From contig JAQBWV010000042.1 of NCBI GenBank assembly GCA_027624335.1, forward strand, positions 1-36,129: a stretch of 36,129 nucleotides of DNA. The letters are read 5' to 3'. This DNA is from Planctomycetota bacterium. GTDB lineage: Bacteria; Planctomycetota; Planctomycetia; Planctomycetales; Planctomycetaceae. Numbering within the stretch: the first letter of the stretch is position 1; the number at the start of each line of letters is the position of its first letter. The position numbers and the translations under genes were made by a program. The notes beneath the pieces are model-generated. The model saw nothing but the letters and a program-made list of their open reading frames with translations, made no database searches and was not told the origin of the DNA. Shown one piece after another: positions 18,469 through 26,605 of this stretch.

Positions 18469-18887
18469 CTGTTTGAGTTCCTGAGCTTTCGAATCAATTC
18501 AGATCATTCATCAGGTGAACGCGTCCGGCGATCTGCCAGAGAGAGGCACGGTTTATCAGATTCAGCGGACGTGATCCAGCGAGCGTGCTGACCATGGCAG
18601 CGTGGGCAGGCTGCAACAGACCGTGTGCTCTCTGGTTTCATAATGTTCCTGTCCGGAAAGCAAGTTTCTGCGGGTGAGCAATGCAGAATCAAGAACGGCC
18701 AGTGGCCAGGATTGCGGATCAGGCGAGTGCGGCAGGATCTTCCTGCAGATTCGACGATCATGCGGCAGACTGGTTCTTTCGGTCCAGCTCGGCTTGCAAT
18801 CGCCTGGTACGGCGGTTGCAATGGCACTTTCGCGTCGTGTGTTTCTCAGCCAGATTTCAGCGGGCCTCGGCATTTTCCGGTTCTAAT
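18469..18887. other. Gene-free stretch between divergent genes
   Basis: About 420 bases between the small membrane protein and the lipoprotein gene. One open frame runs through it in phase with the lipoprotein, but its residues are not conserved-looking and the lipoprotein signal starts only at 18888. It probably holds divergent promoters; no clear motif was found. Confidence 0.5.
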
Positions 18888-19337
18888 ATGAAACAGCGGT
18901 TTCTATCGATTCGATACGCTACTTACTGGCTCACAGGTGTCGTGACGGTCGGACTGATTTCAGGTTGCAGTGATTCTGAAAATTATCGGCAGTCAGTGTT
19001 CGGTCGAATTTCCGGAGCGGAAGGTCGAGGAGGACTCGTCAGTTTCGTTCCGCGAGACAGCACTACCGGCCCTGCGGCGCGAGCGTCTCTCGTTAACGGC
19101 GAATACCAGTTTGATCGGACCACCGGACCGGTACCGGGCGATTACACGGTCATCATTCAGCTGGAAATAGCTCAGGACAGGAGTTCCGGAGTCGTCGTTT
19201 TTAAAGGGATCGAAGTCCCGACCGATTCCGATTTTCAAATTCCCACCGCGTATGAGGCGGTCGCATCGCTCCCTGTTTCTGTACCAGATGGACGCAAGGG
19301 GCCTCTACAGGTTGATCTCAAACTCCCCGGCACTTAG
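18888..19337 (+). CDS. Small lipoprotein, partner of the DUF1559 gene
   Basis: A 149-aa protein with a lipoprotein signal: a positively charged start (MKQRFLSIRYA), a hydrophobic stretch, and the lipobox LISGC with the modified Cys at position 27. The mature part is a single beta-rich domain with the pattern VFGRISGAEGRGGLVSFVP ... NGEYQFDR ... PGDYTVIIQLE, resembling the carboxypeptidase-regulatory-like/transthyretin-fold lipoproteins often encoded next to DUF1559 genes in planctomycetes. I start at 18888 because the signal peptide begins there; the open frame extends upstream without signs of coding. It is probably tethered to a membrane; precise role unknown. Confidence 0.82.
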   Translation: MKQRFLSIRYATYWLTGVVTVGLISGCSDSENYRQSVFGRISGAEGRGGLVSFVPRDSTTGPAARASLVNGEYQFDRTTGPVPGDYTVIIQLEIAQDRSSGVVVFKGIEVPTDSDFQIPTAYEAVASLPVSVPDGRKGPLQVDLKLPGT

Positions 19338-19366
19338 GTAACAGGTTTGCTGTCGGTCGGTATTGA

Positions 19367-19382
19367 TGGCACGATGTCTGCT
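19367..19382 (+). promoter_or_regulatory. Sigma-54-like promoter ahead of the DUF1559 gene
   Basis: TGGCACG (19367-19373), four bases, then CTGCT (19378-19382). The -24 GG and -12 GC are ten bases apart as the RpoN consensus TGGCACG-N4-TTGCW requires, with one mismatch (C for T). Transcription would begin near 19393, leaving a leader of about 90 bases before the ATG at 19483. Seen by eye only. Confidence 0.45.
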
Positions 19383-19482
19383 GCAAAGTCTATAGAATTT
19401 CACGCATTTGATTCCGCGAGCTATTCTCACCACCTGCCAGACAGTCATCGTGGATTCTGGCATTTCAGGTTCTGAACAGACC

Positions 19483-20295
19483 ATGCTTCGAGCAAAACGC
19501 AAACGTGGCTTCACGTTGATCGAGCTGCTGGTTGTGATCGCAATCATTGCGATTCTGATCGCGTTGTTGCTTCCGGCTGTGCAGCAGGCACGAGAAGCGG
19601 CGAGGCGCAGTCAATGCCGCAATCATCTCAAGCAGTGGGGACTGGCAATCCATAATTACCACGATGCTCACAGCGCGATTCCTATGGGTAAAGTAGCGCT
19701 ACGTCACTGGACTTTCCGCTCCATGCTGCTGCCCTACGTTGATCAAGTCATGTTGTATGATCAGATCGATTTTGAATTCGATCCGGAATGTTTCACTTAT
19801 TCGATGGTGACTGGCCCCGATAATCCTTCAGACAATCTGCTCGCCGTTTACTCCTGCCCGAGTGACCCGAATTCAGGACGCGTTTCTACTGGGCCATTGG
19901 GGGATCATGCCTCAAGTAACTATCCCGGCGTGAGTGGCGATACTCCGACATCAAAGAACGGCATTCTGTACGTCAACAGCGCAATTCGATTCAGAGACGT
20001 CACTGACGGACTTTCGACGACGGTTGCGATGGGTGAGCGAGGCATTCCCTCCGCACTGAACATTGGCTGGTCATTGTGCGGTAGTACTCAGGACGCATTT
20101 CTTGACATGCAGGTCGGTGTTGTTCCGGGCGATTCAGATGGCACTCACAATGATCATTTCTGGAGCTGGCATTCGGGCGGTGCCCACTTCCTGATCGCAG
20201 ACGGGTCCGTTCGATTTCTGAGCGACACGACTGACCACAGTCTGCTGGTCGGCCTTTCGACGAGAAGCGGCAGCGAGGTCCTCGGCGACTTTTGA
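19483..20295 (+). CDS. DUF1559 (SBP_bac_10) pseudopilin-like protein
   Basis: A 270-aa protein with a type II/IV prepilin leader: basic start MLRAKRKRG, cleavage between G9 and F10, then [20 protein letters not shown] with the key Glu at mature position 5. The helix continues into [20 protein letters not shown], the hallmark of DUF1559 proteins, which planctomycetes encode in dozens of copies. Near the C terminus [18 protein letters not shown] fits the H-X9-DG motif of the prepilin-associated family. It would be processed by a prepilin peptidase and assembled or displayed at the membrane. The start at 19483 puts the basic leader first; the frame is open upstream to 19408. A lipoprotein gene and a sigma-54-like site precede it. 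Confidence 0.93.
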   Translation: MLRAKRKRGFTLIELLVVIAIIAILIALLLPAVQQAREAARRSQCRNHLKQWGLAIHNYHDAHSAIPMGKVALRHWTFRSMLLPYVDQVMLYDQIDFEFDPECFTYSMVTGPDNPSDNLLAVYSCPSDPNSGRVSTGPLGDHASSNYPGVSGDTPTSKNGILYVNSAIRFRDVTDGLSTTVAMGERGIPSALNIGWSLCGSTQDAFLDMQVGVVPGDSDGTHNDHFWSWHSGGAHFLIADGSVRFLSDTTDHSLLVGLSTRSGSEVLGDF

Positions 20296-20303
20296 ACGTC
20301 GAT

Positions 20304-21206
20304 TCAGGTCACTGGATGCCCGCTGAGAAAACTCTCAACGCGAGGCAGAAAGACTTCGTGCGAATCGTCGAAGACGTAATGGCCGCCATCGGGAATTCTC
20401 AGCGTCTGTGCCGCGGGAAACCTTTGCTCGAACTCTTCCAGGAACTTCGTCGTGAAGCACCAGTCGCGTTCTCCCCAGACGAGCAGCACGGGATGGCTCT
20501 TGAACTGCTCCAGCCCGGCTTCAACTTCGACAAGCGTTTGCCACGACGGATGAGACGGTCGCAGCGGGATGTCCTTGACGAAGGCATTTACCGCTGCACG
20601 ATTGGCCCACGAATTGTATGGAGCGAGATATCCTCTTTTGACAGCCGCAGTCATACGTTCGCTCTTCTCTGCGGCCATGACCAGGGCTGCGCGACTGAAA
20701 GCGTTTAGACCTTGCAGCGCGAATGTCCCAAGGAACGGAATCCGGCAAACAGCGATCCGCAGCGGAATCCGCTGTGAGCGGAATGCTGCGGTATTAAAGA
20801 GGACGAATCTTGAAAATCGCTCCGGCATTTTTGCGGCGGTTCCCATTCCAATAGCGCCGCCCCAGTCGTGTGCAAACAGAGTGGTCTGTTCGAGGTTAAG
20901 CTGCGTCACCAGAGACTGCAGATTCGAGATGTGTCCGGCCAGTGAATAGCGGTGTCCGTGTGGCTTACTCGATAATCCGCAGCCCAGATGATCAACCGCA
21001 ATGACCCGGTACCGATCACTTAGCTGGCGGACAATCTTTCTCCACGCGAACGACCACGTCGGATTCCCGTGAACGCACAGAAGTGTTTCGCCAGCCCCTT
21101 CATCGATGTAATGGATGTTCTGCCCATCGACTTCGAGAAAATGAGACTCGAACGGATACTCTTCAGCGAAGCCGTGATCGATGGCAAATTGATTGGCAGC
21201 AGCCAT
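20304..21206 (-). CDS. Alpha/beta hydrolase, haloalkane dehalogenase / OleB-like
   Basis: A 300-aa alpha/beta-fold enzyme whose nucleophile is Asp, not Ser: D114 in FAHDWGGAIG. The acid is D248 in WGERDWCF and the base H276 in DGGHYVF. N49 in VHGNPTW and W115 next to the nucleophile are the two halide-binding residues of haloalkane dehalogenases. The cap region (FNTAAF, IAVCRIPFLG, LNAFSRAALVMA) resembles OleB beta-lactone decarboxylases, which make the cis-olefin of long-chain hydrocarbons. The other ole genes (oleA, oleC, oleD) are absent from the window. It may be OleB or a dehalogenase-like relative. It converges on the DUF1559 gene with only eight bases between the stop codons. Confidence 0.85.
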   Translation of the reverse strand: MAAANQFAIDHGFAEEYPFESHFLEVDGQNIHYIDEGAGETLLCVHGNPTWSFAWRKIVRQLSDRYRVIAVDHLGCGLSSKPHGHRYSLAGHISNLQSLVTQLNLEQTTLFAHDWGGAIGMGTAAKMPERFSRFVLFNTAAFRSQRIPLRIAVCRIPFLGTFALQGLNAFSRAALVMAAEKSERMTAAVKRGYLAPYNSWANRAAVNAFVKDIPLRPSHPSWQTLVEVEAGLEQFKSHPVLLVWGERDWCFTTKFLEEFEQRFPAAQTLRIPDGGHYVFDDSHEVFLPRVESFLSGHPVT

Positions 21207-21787
21207 TTCCGATCATCCGATATCTAAACGCTTCAGCGGGTCAATTCAGGCGGCAACAACACAGAAGTGAAACTCGCCGAGTTACACAATTCGCATCTGA
21301 CTACTCGCGTCCGGGCGCTGACGAAAAGCTGAGTCGAGCAACTCAAGCCGCTCGAAAGACTGCTATGCGGGAGGCGGAATGTGGCGGAAATGGCTCCACC
21401 GTTGCAAGCAACTCGTTCGTGCAAGGCTGCACAGTCGCCCATAGCCTCGAAGTTTACCGAACTTCTATATCGGAAGGCGACGACTGTGTCACAATCGCAT
21501 GCTCAGTACCGGTCGCACCGTATTTCCCTGAGGCAAAGACCTGCCGCGTATCGGCGTTGCCCCTGAACCGATCCTGTTCAGAGGTACGATCAATGAATAC
21601 AATTCGGTCGGACTCGATTCGTGTGCGACACTCAAGGACCAGTCGCCAACTCCTTCTGAAATCACTGAAGCGATTTCCCAGAGAATGCGTATCGCCGTAT
21701 CACGTTGCCTGTCAGCAGCCCTGATGGCTCATCACGCAAGGCGGTTGTCGACGCACTCGGTCGTCGCAGAAATCAAGAGCCTCAGCC
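21207..21787. other. Gene-free stretch upstream of rsmE
   Basis: About 580 bases with no supported gene. Short frames cross it, and a 21-codon frame at 21379 has a GGGAGG ahead of its ATG, but its product has no recognisable character. It presumably holds the promoters for rsmE and for the divergent hydrolase. Confidence 0.5.
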
Positions 21788-22549
21788 ATGGTGTCACGCT
21801 TCGTTATTCAGGGCGATTTTCGATCCGGGGCACTGGTATTGGATGGTCCTGAGTTTCATCACATGGTAAGAGTGACGAGGCATCAGGTCGGTGATACCGT
21901 TCGATTGTTCGATGGGACTGGTCGCGAAGCTGATGCTGAGCTGACGTTCGTCACTCGCCACTCAGCGACACTTGCTGTGGGAAACGTCGAAACGATTCCT
22001 GAGGCAGTCGGCCCGCGATTTTCAGTCGCTATTCCTCTCCCGAAGGCATCACGAGCTGGGTGGTTGATCGAGAAGGCTGTCGAACTTGGAGTCTCCCGGA
22101 TAATTCCGCTGAAGACGGAGCGGTCCGTGGTCGATCCGCGTAACACGAAGCTGGATACTCTCCGTCAATGCATTATTGCGGCGAGCAAACAGTGTGGCCG
22201 ATCGAGATTGATGGAATTGTCGCCAGTCGTCAGCTGGTCGGAATTTCTTTGCAGGGAATGTCCTGACAACGCCGTGAATGTTGCACATCCTGGTGGAGTC
22301 CCGTTTAACTCTTCGCATGTGGCTCAAAGCCTTGCAGAGGCTGAGGAACAGGGCCGGTCTCAGAAAAAGAAAATCGATCCGGAAATGATCGTCGCGATCG
22401 GTCCTGAGGGCGGTTTCACGATCGAAGAAGTCACGCAGTCGGTCACAAAGGGTGCCCGCCTTGTGAGTCTTGGTCCGCGTCTCCTGCGTGTCGAAACGGC
22501 AGCCGTCATGATGGCGTCAGTCTTCCTCAGCGCTCAGTTTGAATCCTAG
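21788..22549 (+). CDS. rsmE: 16S rRNA (uracil(1498)-N3)-methyltransferase
   Basis: RsmE methylates U1498 of 16S rRNA, at the ribosomal decoding site, using S-adenosylmethionine. The 253-aa protein is of normal length. It has the N-terminal PUA-like domain (SRFVIQG...FHHMVRVTRHQVGD) and the C-terminal SPOUT knot: IPLPKASRAGWLIEKAVELG (about 82-101), then IGPEGGFTIEE (about 204-214) and SLGPRLLRVETA (about 227-238), which form the SAM site. The middle (residues 155-195) is slightly extended and polar. The ATG at 21788 gives the expected N terminus. It stands alone, although the family is often next to prmA, which is not seen here. Confidence 0.95.
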   Translation: MVSRFVIQGDFRSGALVLDGPEFHHMVRVTRHQVGDTVRLFDGTGREADAELTFVTRHSATLAVGNVETIPEAVGPRFSVAIPLPKASRAGWLIEKAVELGVSRIIPLKTERSVVDPRNTKLDTLRQCIIAASKQCGRSRLMELSPVVSWSEFLCRECPDNAVNVAHPGGVPFNSSHVAQSLAEAEEQGRSQKKKIDPEMIVAIGPEGGFTIEEVTQSVTKGARLVSLGPRLLRVETAAVMMASVFLSAQFES

Positions 22550-23075
22550 GACGCAACTTCCGCCGGGTGGTACAGCCAGCATGCCTGTGGAACGAAGGCG
22601 CAAGCTGCCTCACCGCCAGTTCGCGATGAGAACAGGCCATCCCCGGAATCTCTCGATGTTCCTGGACAGGCCCTGCGAGGCTCGCTGCTGATCAAGCTGC
22701 TTGACACGAATTGCTTTACAGTCACTGTCCAGAGATCAGCCTGCCTGTTGCCGCGCGGCAACGCGATGCAATGTCGAAACGCTGGATGAAACACTCTCCG
22801 GTACTTCAGCGATCAGTCTCGCATGACGTTCCTGACAGATCGCTACAGGCCGACCTCTTTGCGGCTACGGCATCCGGTTTGCTTTCCAATGCGGTCACTG
22901 GCGTCGAGCGCGCAGCCTTTCTGCCGCTGAGCCCAACTTGTTGACCGACGTTTCTGTACGGGCCTGCTGCGTGAATGAAAATGAGCTGTGACGATTTCAA
23001 TTCTTAATCGTTCGCTGAACCTGCTCGACATTCCGCAAACTCGTTCGTCTGGAATTCGTCTGACACGGAGCCGAG
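22550..23075. other. Gene-free stretch
   Basis: About 525 bases between rsmE and the next plus-strand gene. Short frames on both strands show no ribosome site or motif. A TTGACA-like hexamer lies near 22703 but has no matching -10 box. I see nothing else in it. Confidence 0.5.
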
Positions 23076-23957
23076 ATGTCACTGACACTTCGACAGATCG
23101 CAGAAACCGCAGCCTTTGCTTCAGCCCGCTCCACTTTTCTGATCGAAAGCAGCAGGGCCGTGACAGAGCAGCATCTGCATAACTACTGGAAATGCTGTCG
23201 CGGACGAACGATGGATTGGCTGAGAAAACTGGATGCTCTACTCAGCGAAGCTGGCGTCACTCCGCCGGAAGATCACAGTCGTCTATGGCGAACTGCAGAG
23301 CCGCTGCTGGCCGAAGTCTTTGTCACTGAGATCCTGACACGAGTGTGGGCGACGACGCTCACCGCCGCCGACCTTCACCGCAGAGAATCGATTGGCGGAC
23401 CGATCGCCAGGAACACGCTGAAAAGTCATACCGAAGCTCGAAACCGGGCGATGAGTCTCATGGTCGATGGCCTGCACGTCCCGGTGTCACAAATGTCGAG
23501 GGTGGATTGTCTGAGACGAAAAGCTGAACGCTGGTCAGACCTGCTGATCGGGCACCTGGTTCTAAACTATCAACTCGACGAGTTCGCCTTCGAAAGCACC
23601 CGATCTGTGGAGTTCGGCCAGTCGCAGATGCGTGAAGTCATTAAGGCGACGGACGAGCCGGTCTGGGAATTCGTACTGGCGGGAGTCCGACTGGCCTTCT
23701 CATCAACTGACGACGTCGAACTTCCTTCTGACGTCTGGAATCGTGGTGTCCTTCGCTCTGTGCTTGGCAGTTTTCCCGCCGACAGCTTTGACGGAACCGG
23801 AACATTTAAGTCGATTCGACGAGTCCGGATTGAACGAGGACAACCCGATTCCGATCGCGTCGTCGATGCTCTGCTTCAGTCATCTGGCGTCAGCAACCGA
23901 AGCGGTCTACGTTCCTCGCTGAAATTTTCGGAGCTAAGGAAGCGACCAACTGAGTGA
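23076..23957 (+). CDS. Conserved-type protein of unknown function, 293 aa
   Basis: A soluble protein with no signal peptide and no membrane segment. Most of it is predicted helical, with a run of charged helices (about 40-175) that includes LWRTAEPLLAEVFVTEILTR and HTEARNRAMSLMVDGL. The C-terminal third contains EPVWEFVLAGVRLAF and a tail rich in Arg and Ser. I do not recognise the family. GGAG lies five bases before the ATG at 23076 and firmly supports this start. It is an isolated gene between rsmE and punA with gaps on both sides, so context gives no clue. Confidence 0.75.
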   Translation: MSLTLRQIAETAAFASARSTFLIESSRAVTEQHLHNYWKCCRGRTMDWLRKLDALLSEAGVTPPEDHSRLWRTAEPLLAEVFVTEILTRVWATTLTAADLHRRESIGGPIARNTLKSHTEARNRAMSLMVDGLHVPVSQMSRVDCLRRKAERWSDLLIGHLVLNYQLDEFAFESTRSVEFGQSQMREVIKATDEPVWEFVLAGVRLAFSSTDDVELPSDVWNRGVLRSVLGSFPADSFDGTGTFKSIRRVRIERGQPDSDRVVDALLQSSGVSNRSGLRSSLKFSELRKRPTE

Positions 23958-24395
23958 TCTCTCTCAACAATCAGACAGGAGTTTTGCCGCGTCAAGGTTG
24001 TGAGTTTTGCTGACCGTCACATTTCCAGGGGAGAGCACTTGATGAGTCGACTGGTTCGTCCTTCCACACCAGGCAACGTGACGATCAGAGTGTTTCGATG
24101 TCGCAGGCTCACTCCAGACAACGATCGGTTGCCAACGCAACGACAACGGGTGTTTCTTGATCTGCCGTCAGTTCTTCAGACTCCGTAGTCATCTGCGTAA
24201 AAAGTTTGCGACTGCTGTCCCGCTCCTTGTTCGTCTCAATGCCTTCTGATAGATGGCTGCACGGGCGGATCCTGCGAAGTTGTCGTAGAATTCCTGGCGA
24301 CGTCAGGACACGACGCGTGAAATCGCCGTCGCCTGGTACTGACCACGGTCGCGGACCGTTGCGGGTTTCCGCCATTCGTGCATTGGTAAAGTCGT
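23958..24395. other. Gene-free stretch upstream of punA
   Basis: About 440 bases. A 48-codon frame at 24042-24188 has a very good ribosome site (GGGGAG seven to eight bases before its ATG), but its Arg/Pro-rich product looks like nothing known, so I do not call it a gene. The stretch likely holds the promoter of the punA operon. Confidence 0.45.
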
Positions 24396-25316
24396 ATGCA
24401 GGATCAACACACCAGGCTCAACGCCAGCGTTGAGTGCATTCGCAAATTCCACCACGGAACACCGGTGGCTGGAATCGTGTTGGGGTCCGGACTTGCGTCC
24501 CTGGCAGATTGTCTTGATGAGGCGATCGTCATTGATGGCTGCGACATTCGCCACTATCCGCAAACCACTGCTCCAGGACATCGAGGCCGCCTGTTGTTTG
24601 GCAAACTCTCCGGATTGCCGGTTTGCCTGATCGATGGCCGACTGCATCGCTACGAAGGGCACGATTTTGAGACGATCGTTTATCCGGTTCGGCTGATGAT
24701 CGCACTGGGGATCCGCCTGCTGGTCGTTTCGAACGCCGCTGGTGCCGTGAATCGGAATTATCGTTCAGGAGACGTCGTTGTTCTTGATGACCACATTAAT
24801 CTGATGTGGGGCAGTCCTTTGCGAGGTGCCAATGACGATCGTATGGGGCCGCGTTTTCCCGACATGAGCCGCCCCTACGACGCTGAGCTTGCCGATCGAG
24901 CAATGGTTGCCTCGCGGGAAGAAGGGCTCCGAGTGCATCGCGGAGTCTATCTCGCGCTGAGTGGCCCAACTTACGAAACCCCGGCCGAGTACCGCATGGT
25001 TCGAAAGCTTGGCGCGGACGTTGTCGGGATGTCGACAATTCCCGAAGTTATCGCCGCGCGACACTCACGTATCCGTGTTCTGGGTATGTCTGTCGTCTCT
25101 AATGTGGCTGCCGACGAAGACGATCTCGCAGGCACGTCAGGGGACGATGTGATCGCAACCGTCTCCAGAGTTGCACCTGCTGTCGGTCGAGTCGTTGCCG
25201 CCGTACTGGCGGGCCGAGTTCCTGAAACACTTCCGGGCTCTACGAGTTCATTCCTGGACGGGTTCGCCGACATTCTTTGCTTCGCTCAGAATGACAGAAC
25301 TGTTTTCCGGAGCTAA
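24396..25316 (+). CDS. punA: Purine nucleoside phosphorylase (trimeric, PNP/MTAP family)
   Basis: The enzyme splits purine (deoxy)nucleosides with phosphate to free base and (deoxy)ribose 1-phosphate in purine salvage. The 306-aa protein has the phosphate site (LGSGL with S31, GHRG near 61-64, RLHRYEGH with H84), E194 in SGPTYETPAEYRM, and M212-S213 in VVGMSTIPE. N236 in VVSNVAAD is Asn rather than the Asp of methylthioadenosine phosphorylases, so it should prefer guanosine and inosine. The family core ends near residue 275; the last 25 or so residues are extra and are partly encoded by a repeat element (25271-25295). It is the first gene of a probable operon with the MnmE-like GTPase and mutY. 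Confidence 0.92.
   Translation: MQDQHTRLNASVECIRKFHHGTPVAGIVLGSGLASLADCLDEAIVIDGCDIRHYPQTTAPGHRGRLLFGKLSGLPVCLIDGRLHRYEGHDFETIVYPVRLMIALGIRLLVVSNAAGAVNRNYRSGDVVVLDDHINLMWGSPLRGANDDRMGPRFPDMSRPYDAELADRAMVASREEGLRVHRGVYLALSGPTYETPAEYRMVRKLGADVVGMSTIPEVIAARHSRIRVLGMSVVSNVAADEDDLAGTSGDDVIATVSRVAPAVGRVVAAVLAGRVPETLPGSTSSFLDGFADILCFAQNDRTVFRS
25271..25295. repeat. Interspersed hairpin repeat at the 3' end of punA
   Basis: CATTCTTTGCTTCGCTCAGA (25271-25290) followed by ATGAC resembles the short interspersed element found in many environmental genomes (core ATTCT...TTCGCTCAGAAT), best known for spurious peptides such as FFASLRMT. ATTCT and AGAAT form the stem. It lies inside the reading frame and supplies the last residues of punA. 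Confidence 0.45.
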
Positions 25317-25367
25317 TTCGAATCTCGTGCCCTTGAACTGGCGCGTTACCCTGTTTACCAACACTTC

Positions 25368-26597
25368 ATGCCCCGTCCCACCCTCACTTTGACCGCATCG
25401 CTGCTGACGCCTCCTGGTCGAGGCGCTGTGGCTGTCGTCCGACTTCACGACTCATCCCGATTGGAACCGGGGCAGGGACTGGTTGCACATGCCATTGATT
25501 CCTGCTTCGCGGCAGTCAACGGTCGCCCCCTTTCGAGGCAAACGACGGGGAAACTCTGTTATGGGCACTGGGTGACAGACCTGGCGCGGGAAGACGTTGT
25601 CGTCTGCCGGATCGACGAGTCGACAGTCGAAGTGTCCTGTCACGGCGGACGTGCGGCGGTCACTCGAATTCTGAATTCGCTGAAACTGGCCGGAGTGTCG
25701 ATCGAAGACTGGCAATCACAGCAGGCTGCGATCACTTCTCCATTCGATGCCGAACTTGCGGACGCGCTGTCGCAGGCCACGACGATTCGCACGGCCGCCA
25801 TGCTCGCCGATCAAGCCTCGGGAACGTTAAGGAATGGCCTCGCAGCCCTGCTGGCGCTTGGCCCCGATGAACTGGCAAGTCGACTGGACGAGTTGCTGAC
25901 TTTCGCCAGATTCGGACTTCGCCTGACTCAACCCTGGCGAGTCGTTCTGTCTGGACGTCCGAATGTTGGCAAGAGCACACTCATCAATGCCTTGCTGGGT
26001 TACACGCGTTCCATTGTGTTCGATCAGCCGGGGACAACTCGCGACGTCGTCACCGCTCACACGGCGTTCGATGGCTGGCCCTTTCAACTGGCTGACACGG
26101 CCGGCATTCGTTGCACGACCGACGAACTGGAACAGGTTGGGATCGATCGAGCCCGTCGCGCGGTCGACTCTGCGGATTTGATTTGCCTGCTGCTGGACAC
26201 TTCGCAACCGGCGACTCAGGAAGATCAGGACCTGGTCAGTGAATTCAATCACTCAACAACCAGCAGCTTAGGACCGGTCATCGTCGTCGCTCACAAGGCC
26301 GATCTACCCGATCAGTGGGGACACCCTCTCCCGGAACATGCACTTCAGATTTCGTCGATAACCGGTGACGGGGTTAAGGATCTCATGACACGATTTGTGC
26401 AGGCCTTGATTCCACACGTTCCCGCAGCAGGAGTTCCGATTCCAGTTTCTCAAAGACAGGTTCAATGGCTGCAGAAAGCTCGCGAGGAACTTGCTGCCGG
26501 AGTCATCCCGCAATCTGTCGCCGCCATCAAACACTGCCTGACCGGCACTCCGTTCGAATGTGAAACTCTGCACCCCACGCCCGCCGATGTCACCTGA
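25368..26597 (+). CDS. mnmE: MnmE/TrmE-like GTPase lacking the C-terminal CxGK motif
   Basis: MnmE with MnmG makes the 5-carboxymethylaminomethyl group on uridine 34 of some tRNAs. This 409-aa protein has the N-terminal folate-binding domain (LTPPGRGAVAVVRL, then EVSCHGG at 88-94), the helical domain, and an inserted GTPase domain with GRPNVGKS (196-203), GTTRDV (222-227) and DTAG (243-246). Two features are unusual. The G4 motif reads HKAD (309-312) instead of NKxD, and the chain ends about 45 residues early, without the terminal C-[ILV]-G-K whose Cys is needed for tRNA modification. It may be a diverged paralogue or a planctomycete version with altered chemistry. It lies 51 bases after punA and eight before mutY. 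Confidence 0.85.
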   Translation: MPRPTLTLTASLLTPPGRGAVAVVRLHDSSRLEPGQGLVAHAIDSCFAAVNGRPLSRQTTGKLCYGHWVTDLAREDVVVCRIDESTVEVSCHGGRAAVTRILNSLKLAGVSIEDWQSQQAAITSPFDAELADALSQATTIRTAAMLADQASGTLRNGLAALLALGPDELASRLDELLTFARFGLRLTQPWRVVLSGRPNVGKSTLINALLGYTRSIVFDQPGTTRDVVTAHTAFDGWPFQLADTAGIRCTTDELEQVGIDRARRAVDSADLICLLLDTSQPATQEDQDLVSEFNHSTTSSLGPVIVVAHKADLPDQWGHPLPEHALQISSITGDGVKDLMTRFVQALIPHVPAAGVPIPVSQRQVQWLQKAREELAAGVIPQSVAAIKHCLTGTPFECETLHPTPADVT

Positions 26598-26605
26598 AAG
26601 CCAGC

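Noticed and set aside
24042..24188. 48-codon frame with a strong Shine-Dalgarno upstream of punA
   Set aside because: The product has no hydrophobic, helical or recognisable pattern; a good ribosome site alone is not enough. Conservation in relatives could revive it.
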